Assembly (NCBI GenBank): GCA_016716625.1
Contig: JADJVJ010000005.1
Coordinates: 1-64,000 of the forward strand
Origin: Nostocoides sp.
Lineage (GTDB): Bacteria; Actinomycetota; Actinomycetes; Actinomycetales; Dermatophilaceae
Length of the DNA stretch: 64,000 bases
Direction of reading: 5' to 3'
Positions within the stretch are counted from its first letter, which is position 1. Each line of letters begins with the position of its first letter. The translations under genes were made by a program, and so were the position numbers. This document shows, piece by piece, positions 43,592-52,463 of the stretch. A model generated the notes under the pieces. It had not been told where the DNA came from, did no database searches, and saw only the letters and a list, made by a program, of their open reading frames with translations.

Positions 43592-45727
43592 CTAAGGGGT
43601 AGCGAGCGGACGAGGCGCCCCCAGACTGGTGCCCTTGAGCTGCGGGAGCCTGAGCGGGGCGCGTTGGGAGAGGTCCGCGGATGCCGCGGAACGGCGCGAG
43701 AGCAGGGACGTCGAGGTCGGCACCGGGACGCCCGCAAGCTGCTGCGGTGATCCGGGGAAGAGCTCGAAGGTCCCGCTCACGTCGTAGAGAACCTCAACCG
43801 TCCCCTTGGCGTTGATGAGCCGATAGACGTTCGCGTTGTCAACCTCACTGAAGGCCGCGTTCGCGCGGGTGACCCCGGGAGCCAGATTGAGGTTGCTGAT
43901 CCCCGGCATGGGGTCGGGGCCCCACATGCGCAGGTACGTGGACGCCGAAGGGGCCACCCCGGTGAGATTGCCCGCGAGCGCGTAGGTGTCCCATCCCGCC
44001 ACCGACAGCGGAGCCGTGATAACCGCTGGTGCGGCGGGCGCGGTCGGGATCGCTGCCGCCGCCAAGTCGGAGCGGGTGTCCAGGATTCGGGTGGGCGCCA
44101 AGGACCGGAACCTCAGCCCGGTCTCGGCACCCTCTCGGAAATAGAACCCGACGACATCGACGATGACGTGCACCGAGGCGGAGGTCGAGTTCGCCACGTA
44201 GAACGTGGGATACGGTCCCGAGCCGTCGTCCGCATACGCCAACGAAGACCCTACCGTGGTCAAGGTCGCGGCCGTCCCGCCCTTGACATAGTTCACGGTG
44301 GATGTCGTCGGTGCTGAGTCCGCAGGGTCAAAGGACACGGCGGAGAGGAACCCTGACCCGGTGCCACCGGTGGCGGTCACGTTCACCACAAAAGCAGTGA
44401 TGTCTGAGCTGAAGCTCCCGTAGTCGAGCGGGATGCTGGCGTAGTAGCCCGGGCCTAGGCGGACACCCCAGTCGGAGCGTGAGTCGAGAACCCTCTCGGG
44501 CACCGTTGGGGTGTAGTCGGCCCCCAATTCGCTCACCTCGAGGATGGGGACTCCGGAGTAGATGCCGACGAGATCGGCAATGAGATGGGTCGATCCGGTG
44601 TTGTTGAAGAAGCTCGCCGAGCCGTTCGCGCCCAGCGGCACGGTTACGAGGTTGGACCCGGTGAAGCCAGCCGGGAAGTTGATGTTCGACGCCGTTGGGC
44701 GCGTCGCCCCGGCAGGGTATGCCGTCACAAAACTGCTCGCCGTCGCGCCCGTCACCGTGACGTTGAAGACCGCGGCGCTCACCCCGCTCGTCGGGATGTC
44801 GTTCTTGCCGGTCACCTTGAGAGTGACGACACCCTTCGGCCCGACGACGCCCTTGCGAACCCCGAGCCCGCTGCGAGTGTCCATCACGCGACCACTGCGG
44901 CTGAAGAACTGGCCGGTCCCGTTCTGACGGACACCCGTTGCCGAGAGATGGAGCGATGTGGTCGCCTCGGCGGGCTGGGTCTCGACGACGAGTCGGCTTT
45001 CTGGGAGGAAGTCGCGCGGCGTGCAGGCCACGGTGACGGAACAGGACTCCATGTGTCCGAGGGTGCGTCCGGCACACGTGTTGGCTCCATGCATGACCAC
45101 GAAGTCACCGGGACTAGGGTCGATTCGAGCCGTCACGATTTGCGGGACCTTGGTCCCATGGCCGGTCACCATGACCGGTCGGGGGTCATTGGCAGTGCCA
45201 AAGAGGGGCTCGGACCAGAGTTCCCAGCGGGGAAAGTCCAGACCGCCGTACTCCACCGTCGATTGACCCCGGAGCTGGAGGGTGATCGAGTATCCGTTGC
45301 ATGTGCCGGCGACGTCGGCAGCGAAGGACGACGGCTGCGACGAAGCGTCGAACACCAACTCGTGAATCGTGACCTCACCCTCAATTAGGCACAACAGTCC
45401 TGGGGCGGACACGTTGAGCATCTGCGCTTCCTGGGAACCAACCGAGATGACCCCACTGGTCGGCAGTTGCGTCCCCTGGCTGGAGAGACTCACGACGGCA
45501 TTGCCCAGCGGCCGGTATCCCGCAATTTCGAGCGAGAAGAGGCTACCGGTCATCCTCATGTTCGCATTGTCGGGATCCCAGACATGGCTGGGAGCCGCAT
45601 CCGAAGGCCCGGTCACGATGGCCGTCGTAGGCCCGGCGCCGGCGGCATGCGCCGGCGGCTCGATTGCGACGAGACCGGCCAGTGTCAAGCACAGGGCCGT
45701 GATGGTGGCGAAAGCGCGCATGCGCAT
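43592..45727 (-). CDS. Large secreted protein with repeated RxLDTR beta domains
   Basis: 711 residues from ATG at 45727, chosen because GGAGGGG stands upstream; an earlier in-frame start would add 19 residues before a poorer signal. The signal peptide ends near AHAAGAG. Residues about 30-270 are a beta-rich region with cysteines (NTCAGRTLGHMESCSVTVAC). Three copies of a domain of about 120 residues follow, each opening with an RxLDTR/DSR motif: GRVMDTRSGLGVRKG, ERVLDSRSDWGVRLG and TRILDTRSDLAAAA, each ending in a V/I-x-D-V/L-V/S-G strand (IADLVGIYSG, IVDVVGFYFR, LYDVSGTFEL). Extracellular, probably an adhesin or matrix protein; no enzyme motif. Base composition is less GC-rich than its neighbours. 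Confidence 0.75.
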   Translation of the reverse strand: MRMRAFATITALCLTLAGLVAIEPPAHAAGAGPTTAIVTGPSDAAPSHVWDPDNANMRMTGSLFSLEIAGYRPLGNAVVSLSSQGTQLPTSGVISVGSQEAQMLNVSAPGLLCLIEGEVTIHELVFDASSQPSSFAADVAGTCNGYSITLQLRGQSTVEYGGLDFPRWELWSEPLFGTANDPRPVMVTGHGTKVPQIVTARIDPSPGDFVVMHGANTCAGRTLGHMESCSVTVACTPRDFLPESRLVVETQPAEATTSLHLSATGVRQNGTGQFFSRSGRVMDTRSGLGVRKGVVGPKGVVTLKVTGKNDIPTSGVSAAVFNVTVTGATASSFVTAYPAGATRPTASNINFPAGFTGSNLVTVPLGANGSASFFNNTGSTHLIADLVGIYSGVPILEVSELGADYTPTVPERVLDSRSDWGVRLGPGYYASIPLDYGSFSSDITAFVVNVTATGGTGSGFLSAVSFDPADSAPTTSTVNYVKGGTAATLTTVGSSLAYADDGSGPYPTFYVANSTSASVHVIVDVVGFYFREGAETGLRFRSLAPTRILDTRSDLAAAAIPTAPAAPAVITAPLSVAGWDTYALAGNLTGVAPSASTYLRMWGPDPMPGISNLNLAPGVTRANAAFSEVDNANVYRLINAKGTVEVLYDVSGTFELFPGSPQQLAGVPVPTSTSLLSRRSAASADLSQRAPLRLPQLKGTSLGAPRPLATP

Positions 45728-45806
45728 GCGAAGTACCCCTCCGTTGTTGGTACTCCTACGGTACCTCCGCAACGGACAAGGCACGCCTCAAACAAACCAA
45801 CTTGGG

Positions 45807-46455
45807 TCAGTGGGAGGCTTTGCGGGAGGCAAGCACCTCATCGATCAGGCCGTACTCGACGGCCTGGGCGGCGGAGAGGATCTTGTCGCGCTCGATGTCC
45901 TTGGCGACCGCCGCGACATCCCGGCCGGAGTGGTGGGCGATGGTCTCCTCGAGCCAGCCGCGCATCCGGATGATCTCGTTGGCGTGGATCTCCAGGTCGG
46001 AGGCCATGCCGCCGGTGCCCTCGATGGCAGGCTGGTGGATGAGCACCCGAGAGTTGGGCAGCGCGAACCGCTTACCTTTGGCGCCAGCGGCGAGCAGGAC
46101 CGCCGCGGCCGACGCGGCCTGTCCGATGACGAAGGTCTGCACATCGGGACGGATGTATTGCATCGTGTCGTAGATCGCGGTCATCGCGGTGAACGAGCCG
46201 CCAGGGCTGTTGATGTACATGAGGATGTCGCGGTCCGGGTCCTGGGACTCGAGCACGATGAGCTGAGCGATGACGTCATCGGCCGAGGCGTCGTCGACCT
46301 GGACGCCGAGGGAAGATGATCCGGTCCTCGAAGAGCTTGGTGCAGGGGTCGAGGCGCTTCATCCCGTAGGAGGTGCGCTCCTCGAACTGCGGCAGGATGT
46401 ACCGGCTCGTCGGGCCCGGCACCTGGAGGCGGCCGGAGGTGAGGTTGGCGTTCAT
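45807..46455 (-). CDS. clpP2: ATP-dependent Clp protease proteolytic subunit ClpP2, one frameshift
   Basis: The start MNANLTSGRLQVPGPTSRYI runs through RTSYGMKRLDPCTKLFEDRI to IIF, where one extra C at about 46311 (CCC for CC) breaks the frame. LGVQVDDASADDVIAQLIVL and the rest continue in the next frame. Catalytic Ser is in VIGQAASAAAVLLAAG and His in VLIHQPAIEGTGG, with Asp in the DKILSAAQAVEYGLIDEVL region. ClpP2 forms the second ring of the ClpP1P2 tetradecamer in Actinobacteria. The 12-base gap to clpP1 suggests one transcript. The lesion is probably a sequencing error. Confidence 0.93.
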
Positions 46456-46467
46456 GTGAAGTGCTCG

Positions 46468-47168
46468 TCAGCTTTCGTCGTGCCCAAAGGCGGAGGTCAC
46501 GGGGTTGTCGGCGAGCCGACCGGCCTGGACGGCCTTGGAGATGACGTGGTCGACGAAGCCGTAGTCCTTGGCTTCGGAGGCGGTGAACCAACGGTCGCGG
46601 TCAGAGTCGGCAGTGATCTGCTCGATGCTCTGACCCGTGTGCTCCGCGATGAGCTCGGCCATCTGCTTCTTGATGTGCAGGAGCTGCTCGGCCTGGATCT
46701 TGATGTCGGAGGCCGTGCCGCCGATACCGCCACTCGGCTGGTGCATCATGACGCGAGCGTGCGGTGTGGCGTAACGCTTCCCGGGGGTACCGGCCGAGAG
46801 CAGGAACTGGCCCATCGAGGCCGCCATACCCATGGCCACGGTCGCCACGTCATTGGGCACCCACTGCATGGTGTCGAAGATGGCCATCCCTGCGGTCACC
46901 GACCCACCGGGGCTGTTGATGTGAGCCAGATGTCCTTGTCCGGGTCCTCGGCGGCCAGCAGGAGCATCTGCGCGCAGATCGCATTGGCGTTGTCGTCACG
47001 GACATCCGAGCCCAGGAAGATGATCCGCTCCTTGAGGAGCCGGTTGAAGATGTGGTCGTCGAGACCGGTCTGCGGACCAGGTCCAGCGGCGACGATGTCG
47101 CTCGTGCTCACGGCTGTCGCTTTCTCATCGGGTGACACCGGGCGCGGCCCGGGTCGTGTCGTCGTCAT
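46468..47168 (-). CDS. clpP1: ATP-dependent Clp protease proteolytic subunit ClpP1, one frameshift
   Basis: The N-terminal part contains DDHIFNRLLKERIIFLGSDV and AICAQMLLLAAEDPDKDIWL; there one T is missing at about 46930 (CTCACATC for CTCTACATC), breaking the frame. TAGMAIFDTMQWVPNDVATV continues in the next frame. Catalytic Ser is in MGMAASMGQFLLSAG, His in RVMMHQPSGGIGG and Asp in DRDRWFTASEAKDYGFVDHV. The start is either ATG at 47168 or GTG at about 47109 (VSTSDIVAAG). It matches mycobacterial ClpP1. An MFS gene separates it from tig. Confidence 0.93.
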
Positions 47169-47189
47169 GACCCTAACGCGGCGACGTGC

Positions 47190-48398
47190 TCAGATCGTCC
47201 CCGGGTCGACGACTGTTCGCTCTGGGCGCACGTGGGCGGGCTGAGGCTCCCGGGCGGCGGGAATGACGAGTTGAGCGAACAAGGCCATGACTCCGACAAC
47301 GGAGAGGGCCTGCAGCACCCCGACCTGATCGCCGAGGAAGCCGAGCAGGGGCGGCCCGGAGATGAACGCCGCATACCCGATGGTGGCGACCACCGACATC
47401 CGGGCCGGGGCCCGGGCCGGGTCATCCGCCGAGGCGCTCATCCCGACCGGGAACCCGGAGCGACACTCCGACGCCCCAGAGCGCCGTGCCGACATACGCC
47501 AGGACGTTGTTGCCGAAGACGACGAGCGCGGATCCGGCGAGCGCGAGCAGGAAGAGGACCCGGAGCACCGGCACCCGACCGTAGCGGTCGAGCAGGTGAG
47601 TCCCGACGAGCCGACCGACCGTCATGAAGAAGAGGAAGCTCGCGAACGCGAGCACCCCCACCAGCGGGCACGCCGTGGCCCTCGTGGAAGGCCACCGCCA
47701 GCCAGTCGTTGGCCGTCCTTCGGTGAAGGCGGCCACGAAGGTGAGCACCCCGATGAGCAGCGTGCGCGGCTCGGTCCACGCTGATCTCTCTGGCGTGCGC
47801 TTCCCCGCCTCCGGTCCGGGCTCCTCCTCCCGATCCAGCGGGACGAACCTCGGCAGCGCCCAGACCATGGCCACGACCCCGGAGGACCACCGCCCCGGCG
47901 AAGTGCGGCACCAGCGCGACCTCGAGCCGAGACATCCCGGCTCCGATGAGCCCACTGACCACGGTTCCCCGCTGAAGGCGGCGTGAAAGTGCGGCATGGC
48001 GCTTACCCCGAGGAGCCGCTCCACATGCGCACCCTCGAGGTTCATCGCGACGTCCCAGACGCCGATGCCGAGCCCGAGGAGGGCAAGGCCGGTGGCCAGT
48101 CCCACCCGGCTCTGCCAGAGGTCGACCGCGACCGCAGCGACAGCGAAACCGGCCAGCACGATGGCGGCGGACGCCCCGATGGCCCGCAGCATCCCGAGGC
48201 GGTGCACGATCCGGCCAGCGAGCGGCATCGCGATCAGCGAACCCGCGGAGACGGCCAGCAGGGTCACCCCGAGTTCGGCCGCGCTCAACCCCAGGACGGC
48301 CTTGATGTCCGCGATCCGCGAGGCCCAGGTGGCGAACGCCACCCGGCCATGGCAAAGACGACGAAAACGGCGGTGCGGGCTCGCCGGGCCTCAGTCAC
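47190..48398 (-). pseudogene. MFS transporter with at least six frameshifts
   Basis: Homology to a 12-helix major-facilitator protein can be followed throughout but jumps frame near 48340, 47968, 47885, 47712, 47680 and 47450. Segments in order are RRARTAVFVVFAMAG, VAFATWASRIADIKAVLGLS, SAGSLIAMPLAGRIVHRLGM, IGVWDVAMNLEGAHVERLLG, GTVVSGLIGAGMSRLEVALV, TLLIGVLTFVAAFTEG, ANDWLAVAFHEGHG, ASFLFFMTVGRLVGTHLLDR and GFLGDQVGVLQALSVVGVMA. The pattern resembles the YbjJ-like MFS group. GTG at 48398 is the likely start. The neighbouring essential genes carry the same kind of lesion, so this may be an intact gene in the organism; with six or more breaks a real pseudogene cannot be excluded. Confidence 0.7.
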
Positions 48399-48439
48399 CA
48401 GCGCACCGACATCCGGTGCGGGCCGACCCCCCGGACAGA

Positions 48440-48482
48440 GGTATGCCGTGGCTGCACCCTGCCCGCGCAGCCACGGCATACC
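48440..48482. terminator. Perfect 16-base inverted repeat built from two GTATGCCG motifs
   Basis: GGTATGCCGTGGCTGC (48440-48455) and GCAGCCACGGCATACC (48467-48482) are exact complements around an 11-base loop. It lies between tig and the MFS gene, about 130 bases past the tig stop, and could terminate tig transcription, although no U-tract follows. Each arm begins with the octamer that is dispersed through the window. Confidence 0.55.
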
Positions 48483-48609
48483 AGTCCGAAGGCGAACCTG
48501 TGAGATCCCTGCACTGATTCCGCGATCACCATCCCCATGGCGACTTCCGCCATCGTAATGCGCGCACTCCCGCCCAGCAACATCAGGGGAAGAAAGGGCA
48601 ACGGAAGGA

Positions 48610-49923
48610 TCAGTGCGCTGACGACGGGGCGTCGTCGTCGGACTGAGCGCCCTCGGACTGAGGCATGAGCGTCTGCAGGTCGACGGCCTGGCCCGCGGTG
48701 TCGGTGATCGTGGCCTTCTCCAGGACGACCGAGAGCGCCTTGCGCCGCGCCACCTCGGCGACCATCGCGGGGATCTGTCCCTGCTGGTCGACCGCCTGTG
48801 CGAACGAGTTGGGGTCCATGCCGTACTGCTGGGCGCTCATGACGAGGTACTCGATGAGTTCGGGCTGCCCGACCTGGACCTCGAGCTTCTCGGCGAGGGC
48901 GTCGAGGAGGAACTGGGCACGGAATGCCTTGCGGGTGTTCTCCTGCACCTCGGCGCGGTGCTCGGCGTCCTCGAGCCGGTCCTCACCTTCGAGGTGAGCA
49001 TGGACCTCGTCCTCGACGATGCCGTCCGGGACGGCGACCTCGGTCACCTCGAGGAGGTGCTCCAGGACCTTGTCACGAGCCTGGATGCCCTGCTCGAAGC
49101 GCTTACCCTGCTCGGCCTGCGCGGTGATGTCGGCGCGGAGTTCCTCGAGGGTGTCGAACTGGGAAGCGAGCTGCGCGAAGTCGTCGTCGAGCTCGGGGAG
49201 CTCGCGGACCTTGACGGACTGGACGGTGACCACGCAGTCGGCGGGCGCACCCTCGTGCTCGCCGCCGGCGAGCGGCGCGGCGAACTCCTTGGTTTCCCCG
49301 GCGGACAAGCCCACGAGGGCCTCGTCGAGGCCTTCGAGCATCGTGCCGGAACCGACCTCGTAGGAGACCCCGTTCACCGAGTCGATCGGCTCACCGTTAA
49401 TCGTCGCAGAGAGGTCAATGGAGACGAAGTCGCCGTCCTGGGCGGCACGTTCGACCCCGATCAGGGTGCCGAAGCGCTGCCGCAGCGCGGTCATCCGCTC
49501 CTCAACATCTTCCGGGCTCGCCGAGACCGGGTCGACCGTGACCGCAAGGCCGTCAAGGTCGGGCAGGGCGATCTCGGGACGGATGTCGGTCTCGACGGTG
49601 AACTCCAGGTCCTGGCCGTCCTCGAGCGGAACCCCGGTGACGTCGACCTCGGGGCGCCCGATCGCGCGCACCTGCTCGGCCTCGACGGCGTCGGCGAAGA
49701 ACTTGGGGAGGGCGTCGTTGACCGCCTCCTGGACCACGGCACCCCGACCCACACGCTGGTCGATGATCCGGCGGGGCACGTGTCCACGGCGGAAGCCCGG
49801 CACCTGGATCTGGGACCCGATCGTGGTGTACGCCGCGTCGAGCATCGGCTTGAGCTCGTCGAACGGAACCTCGACGACGATCTTGACCCGGGTCGGGCTG
49901 ACGGACTCGACGGCACTCTTCAC
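48610..49923 (-). CDS. tig: Trigger factor
   Basis: 437 residues; GTG start (VKSAVESVSPTRVKIVVEVP) after GAAGG. The N-terminal ribosome-binding domain carries IQVPGFRRGHVPRRIIDQRV, whose FRxGxxP signature docks on ribosomal protein L23. A central FKBP-type prolyl isomerase domain follows (AQDGDFVSIDLSATINGEPI, GSGTMLEGLDEALVGLSAGE) and then a long helical C-terminal chaperone domain ending in an acidic tail. It folds nascent chains. It heads the conserved tig-clpP1-clpP2-clpX neighbourhood, here with insertions. Confidence 0.96.
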   Translation of the reverse strand: MKSAVESVSPTRVKIVVEVPFDELKPMLDAAYTTIGSQIQVPGFRRGHVPRRIIDQRVGRGAVVQEAVNDALPKFFADAVEAEQVRAIGRPEVDVTGVPLEDGQDLEFTVETDIRPEIALPDLDGLAVTVDPVSASPEDVEERMTALRQRFGTLIGVERAAQDGDFVSIDLSATINGEPIDSVNGVSYEVGSGTMLEGLDEALVGLSAGETKEFAAPLAGGEHEGAPADCVVTVQSVKVRELPELDDDFAQLASQFDTLEELRADITAQAEQGKRFEQGIQARDKVLEHLLEVTEVAVPDGIVEDEVHAHLEGEDRLEDAEHRAEVQENTRKAFRAQFLLDALAEKLEVQVGQPELIEYLVMSAQQYGMDPNSFAQAVDQQGQIPAMVAEVARRKALSVVLEKATITDTAGQAVDLQTLMPQSEGAQSDDDAPSSAH

Positions 49924-50088
49924 TGTGGGACCTTCGTACTGGTGGAAAGGGGGCGGGTGCCACACCGAGAGGGGGCAGGCGAACACGCCTGGTCGGGAGG
50001 CAACAGCCACCCATCCTAGCCGTGCAGGGCAGGCGGATCCCAAACGGCCCACGGCCTAGGCACAGGGCTCCAGGCCGGGTGGGTGTGG

Positions 50089-50757
50089 TCAGTCCTCGGC
50101 GCTGAAGGTCTCGACCTTGACCCGCTCGCCGGAGACGATGACGAGGTCGCCCGCGGAGACCACGGTTTCGGGGGTCGCATGGGTGAAGTCCTGACCGGGC
50201 GTCTTGATCCCGACGATGGTCACGCCATACTTCGTGCGCACCCCGGACTCACCCAGCGGCATCCCGGTGATCGCCTTCGGCGGGACGGTCTTGACGATGG
50301 CGTACCCGTCGTCGAACTCGATGTAGTCGAGCATCTTCCCGCGCACGAGATGGGCGACCCGGCGGCCCATGTCGTGCTCCGGGCGGACGACGTGGCCAAC
50401 GCCGACCTGCTCGAGGATCCGGGCCATCGACTCGCTCGTCGCCTTGCCCCAGATGTTGTCGACCCCCAGGGTCTTCAGGACGAACGCGGAGAGCACGGAT
50501 GCCTCGAGGTCGGTGCCGATGGCGATGACGGCACGATCGAAGTCCTGGACCGAGAGCTGACGCATGGCCTCGAGGTCGGTCGAGTCGGCCTCGACGACAT
50601 GAGTGATCCGCCCGGCCAGGCTCTGGACGCGGCGTGGGTCGGTGTCGATGCCGAGGACCTCGACCCCGTCCCGCTCCAGTTCGAGGGCGAGCGACTTGCC
50701 GAAGCGGCCGAGACCGATGACGACGACGCCGCCGACCTCAGCAATGTGCTTAGCCAA
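50089..50757 (-). CDS. TrkA/KtrA-family potassium uptake regulatory protein
   Basis: 222 residues; TTG start (MAKHIAEVGGVVVIGLGRFG) overlapping the trkH stop by eight bases. The N-terminal RCK domain is a Rossmann fold with GLGRFGKSLALELERDGVEV, then DTDPRRVQSLAG and the NAD/ATP-site Asp/Glu region. A C-terminal TrkA-C domain follows (VRTKYGVTIVGIKTPGQDFT, LVIVSGERVKVETFS). It forms a cytoplasmic ring that gates the partner TrkH/KtrB pore in response to nucleotides. Confidence 0.93.
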   Translation of the reverse strand: MAKHIAEVGGVVVIGLGRFGKSLALELERDGVEVLGIDTDPRRVQSLAGRITHVVEADSTDLEAMRQLSVQDFDRAVIAIGTDLEASVLSAFVLKTLGVDNIWGKATSESMARILEQVGVGHVVRPEHDMGRRVAHLVRGKMLDYIEFDDGYAIVKTVPPKAITGMPLGESGVRTKYGVTIVGIKTPGQDFTHATPETVVSAGDLVIVSGERVKVETFSAED

Positions 50758-52126
50758 TGAGGGGCCTGCCTTCCGGGAGTCGGTATTGACGGTGGCGCTC
50801 GCGGAGGACGAGCGCGGAGACCAGGGTTGCCGGGCCGAGACGCCCGAGGAACATGAGGCCGATGATGACGAGCTGCGAGGGGACGTTCAGTTGGGCGGTG
50901 ATCCCGGTGGACAGGCCGACGGTGCCGAAGGCGGAGGTCGCTTCGAAGAGGACGTCTTTCAACGGCAGCCCGTTCATGAGGATGATGAGGACGGTGGCGC
51001 CGATGATGGCGGCGATCCCGAGCAGGGCCACCGCGATCGCCTGGCGGATCGACCGAGGGTCGATCCGGCGGTCGAAGGCGTTGACGTCGGGTTCTCCGCG
51101 GACCTCGGCCACGATCGCGAAGAGCAAGAGCAGGAAGGTCGTGACCTTCAGACCACCGGCCGTCGAGGCCGAACCGCCACCGATGAACATGAGCACGATG
51201 GTGCCGAGCAGCGTCCCGTCGTCGACCGCGCCATAATTCCAGGCGTTGAACCCGGCGGTTCGCGGCTGGACGGCGTGGAAGAAGCCATTGAGTACCTTGT
51301 TCCCCGGGCTGAGGTCGCCCATCGTCGCGGGGTTACCCCACTCGTTCAAGCTGAAGAAGATGGTCGCGCCAACGAGCAGGATGCCCGTCATGAGGAGGGT
51401 GAACTTGGTATGCAGGCTCCACCGGTGCGGCCGAGTGCGGCGGAGCAGTTCCATGATCACCGGGAACCCAAGCCCGCCGATGATGATCGAGAACGCGATC
51501 GGCAGCTCGATGAACGGGTCGTTGCGGAAGGAGACGATGTTGTCGCTGAAGAGCGCGAACCCGGCGTTGTTGAAACTCGACACCGCATGGAACACCCCGA
51601 GGTATGCCGACCGCCCGAGGCTGTTGTCATACCCCAGCAGGAAGCGCAGGCCGAGCAGGAGCGCGATGGTGCCTTCTACGGCGACGGTGATCTTGAAGAC
51701 CCCGAAGAGGACCGATCGAACCTCTCCCGGGCCGACGCTCTTGGTCTCGGCGGCGGCCGTGAGCCGGGTGTTCAGGCCCATCCGCTTGGTGACGAAGAGC
51801 GCGAGCAGTGAGGCCAGGGTCATGATCCCGAAACCGCCGACCTGGATGAGCCCCAGGATGACGACCTCACCGAAGGTCGTCCAGTAGTTCGGTGTGTCCA
51901 CGGTCGAGAGCCCGGTGACGCAGGTGGCGCTGGTCGCGGTGAACAGGGCGGTGATCCACGGGGCGCCCCCGGGGCCAGCCCGGGCCACCGGCAGCATGAG
52001 CAGCAGGGTGCCCACGGTGATGGCCGCCGCGAACGCCACGACGACGACCTGCGCCGGGTGCTTGAGCACGCGAGTTGGCCGCCGGGACGGCGCGATCATG
52101 TCGTGCATCCCGCTGCGGCCGCTCAC
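50750..52126 (-). CDS. TrkH/KtrB-family potassium transporter pore subunit
   Basis: 458 residues; GTG start. Four pore repeats are visible by their selectivity-filter segments: TATSATCVTGLSTVDTPNYW, HAVSSFNNAGFALFSDNI, HAVQPRTAGFNAWNYGAVDD and EATSAFGTVGLSTGITAQLN, each with the conserved Gly. This is the KtrB/TrkH plan for K+ uptake across the cytoplasmic membrane. Its partner TrkA-like gene overlaps the 3' end, so they are co-translated. Confidence 0.94.
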   Translation of the reverse strand: MSGRSGMHDMIAPSRRPTRVLKHPAQVVVVAFAAAITVGTLLLMLPVARAGPGGAPWITALFTATSATCVTGLSTVDTPNYWTTFGEVVILGLIQVGGFGIMTLASLLALFVTKRMGLNTRLTAAAETKSVGPGEVRSVLFGVFKITVAVEGTIALLLGLRFLLGYDNSLGRSAYLGVFHAVSSFNNAGFALFSDNIVSFRNDPFIELPIAFSIIIGGLGFPVIMELLRRTRPHRWSLHTKFTLLMTGILLVGATIFFSLNEWGNPATMGDLSPGNKVLNGFFHAVQPRTAGFNAWNYGAVDDGTLLGTIVLMFIGGGSASTAGGLKVTTFLLLLFAIVAEVRGEPDVNAFDRRIDPRSIRQAIAVALLGIAAIIGATVLIILMNGLPLKDVLFEATSAFGTVGLSTGITAQLNVPSQLVIIGLMFLGRLGPATLVSALVLRERHRQYRLPEGRPLIG

Positions 52127-52194
52127 GAGAGGTCAGTGTGCCAGAGCGGACCTCACCGCCCCAACCGGGCCTCATGGGTTCGGAGGTGCTGTGG

Positions 52195-52265
52195 AGCCGG
52201 CGACGAGAATCGAACTCGCGTAGCCAGTTTGGAAGACTGGGGCTCTACCATTGAGCTACGCCGGC
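52195..52265 (-). tRNA. tRNA-Gly (TCC anticodon)
   Basis: The minus strand folds into a cloverleaf: acceptor GCCGGCG/CGCCGGC, anticodon stem-loop CCAGT-CTTCCAA-ACTGG with anticodon TCC, and T loop GAGTTCGATTCTC. A CCA follows the discriminator base, so CCA appears to be encoded (52192-52194). Confidence 0.95.
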
Positions 52266-52372
52266 GAGCGGCGCGGTCGGCGGACCGCGAAGCAGGGGTT
52301 AGCCTAGTGGCCGTCCCCGCGGAGCCCAAACCCACTCCTGAACCCTTGAGTCGGTATGCCGTGGGCCGGCCA

Positions 52373-52446
52373 CGGGGTGTGGCGCAGTTTGGTAGCGCGT
52401 CCGCTTTGGGAGCGGAAGGCCGCAGGTTCAAGTCCTGTCACCCCGA
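52373..52446 (+). tRNA. tRNA-Pro (TGG anticodon)
   Basis: Cloverleaf with acceptor CGGGGTG/CACCCCG, anticodon stem-loop TCCGC-TTTGGGA-GCGGA giving anticodon TGG, and T loop AGGTTCAAGTCCT. The discriminator is A, followed by CCG, so CCA is not encoded. The AspT-type transporter begins 17 bases after the end. Confidence 0.95.
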
Positions 52447-52463
52447 CCGTAGAGTTACCTCTC

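Noticed and set aside
48395..48601. A 68-residue minus-strand ORF between tig and the MFS gene
   Set aside because: No recognisable domain, it runs through the perfect hairpin, and there is no convincing Shine-Dalgarno.
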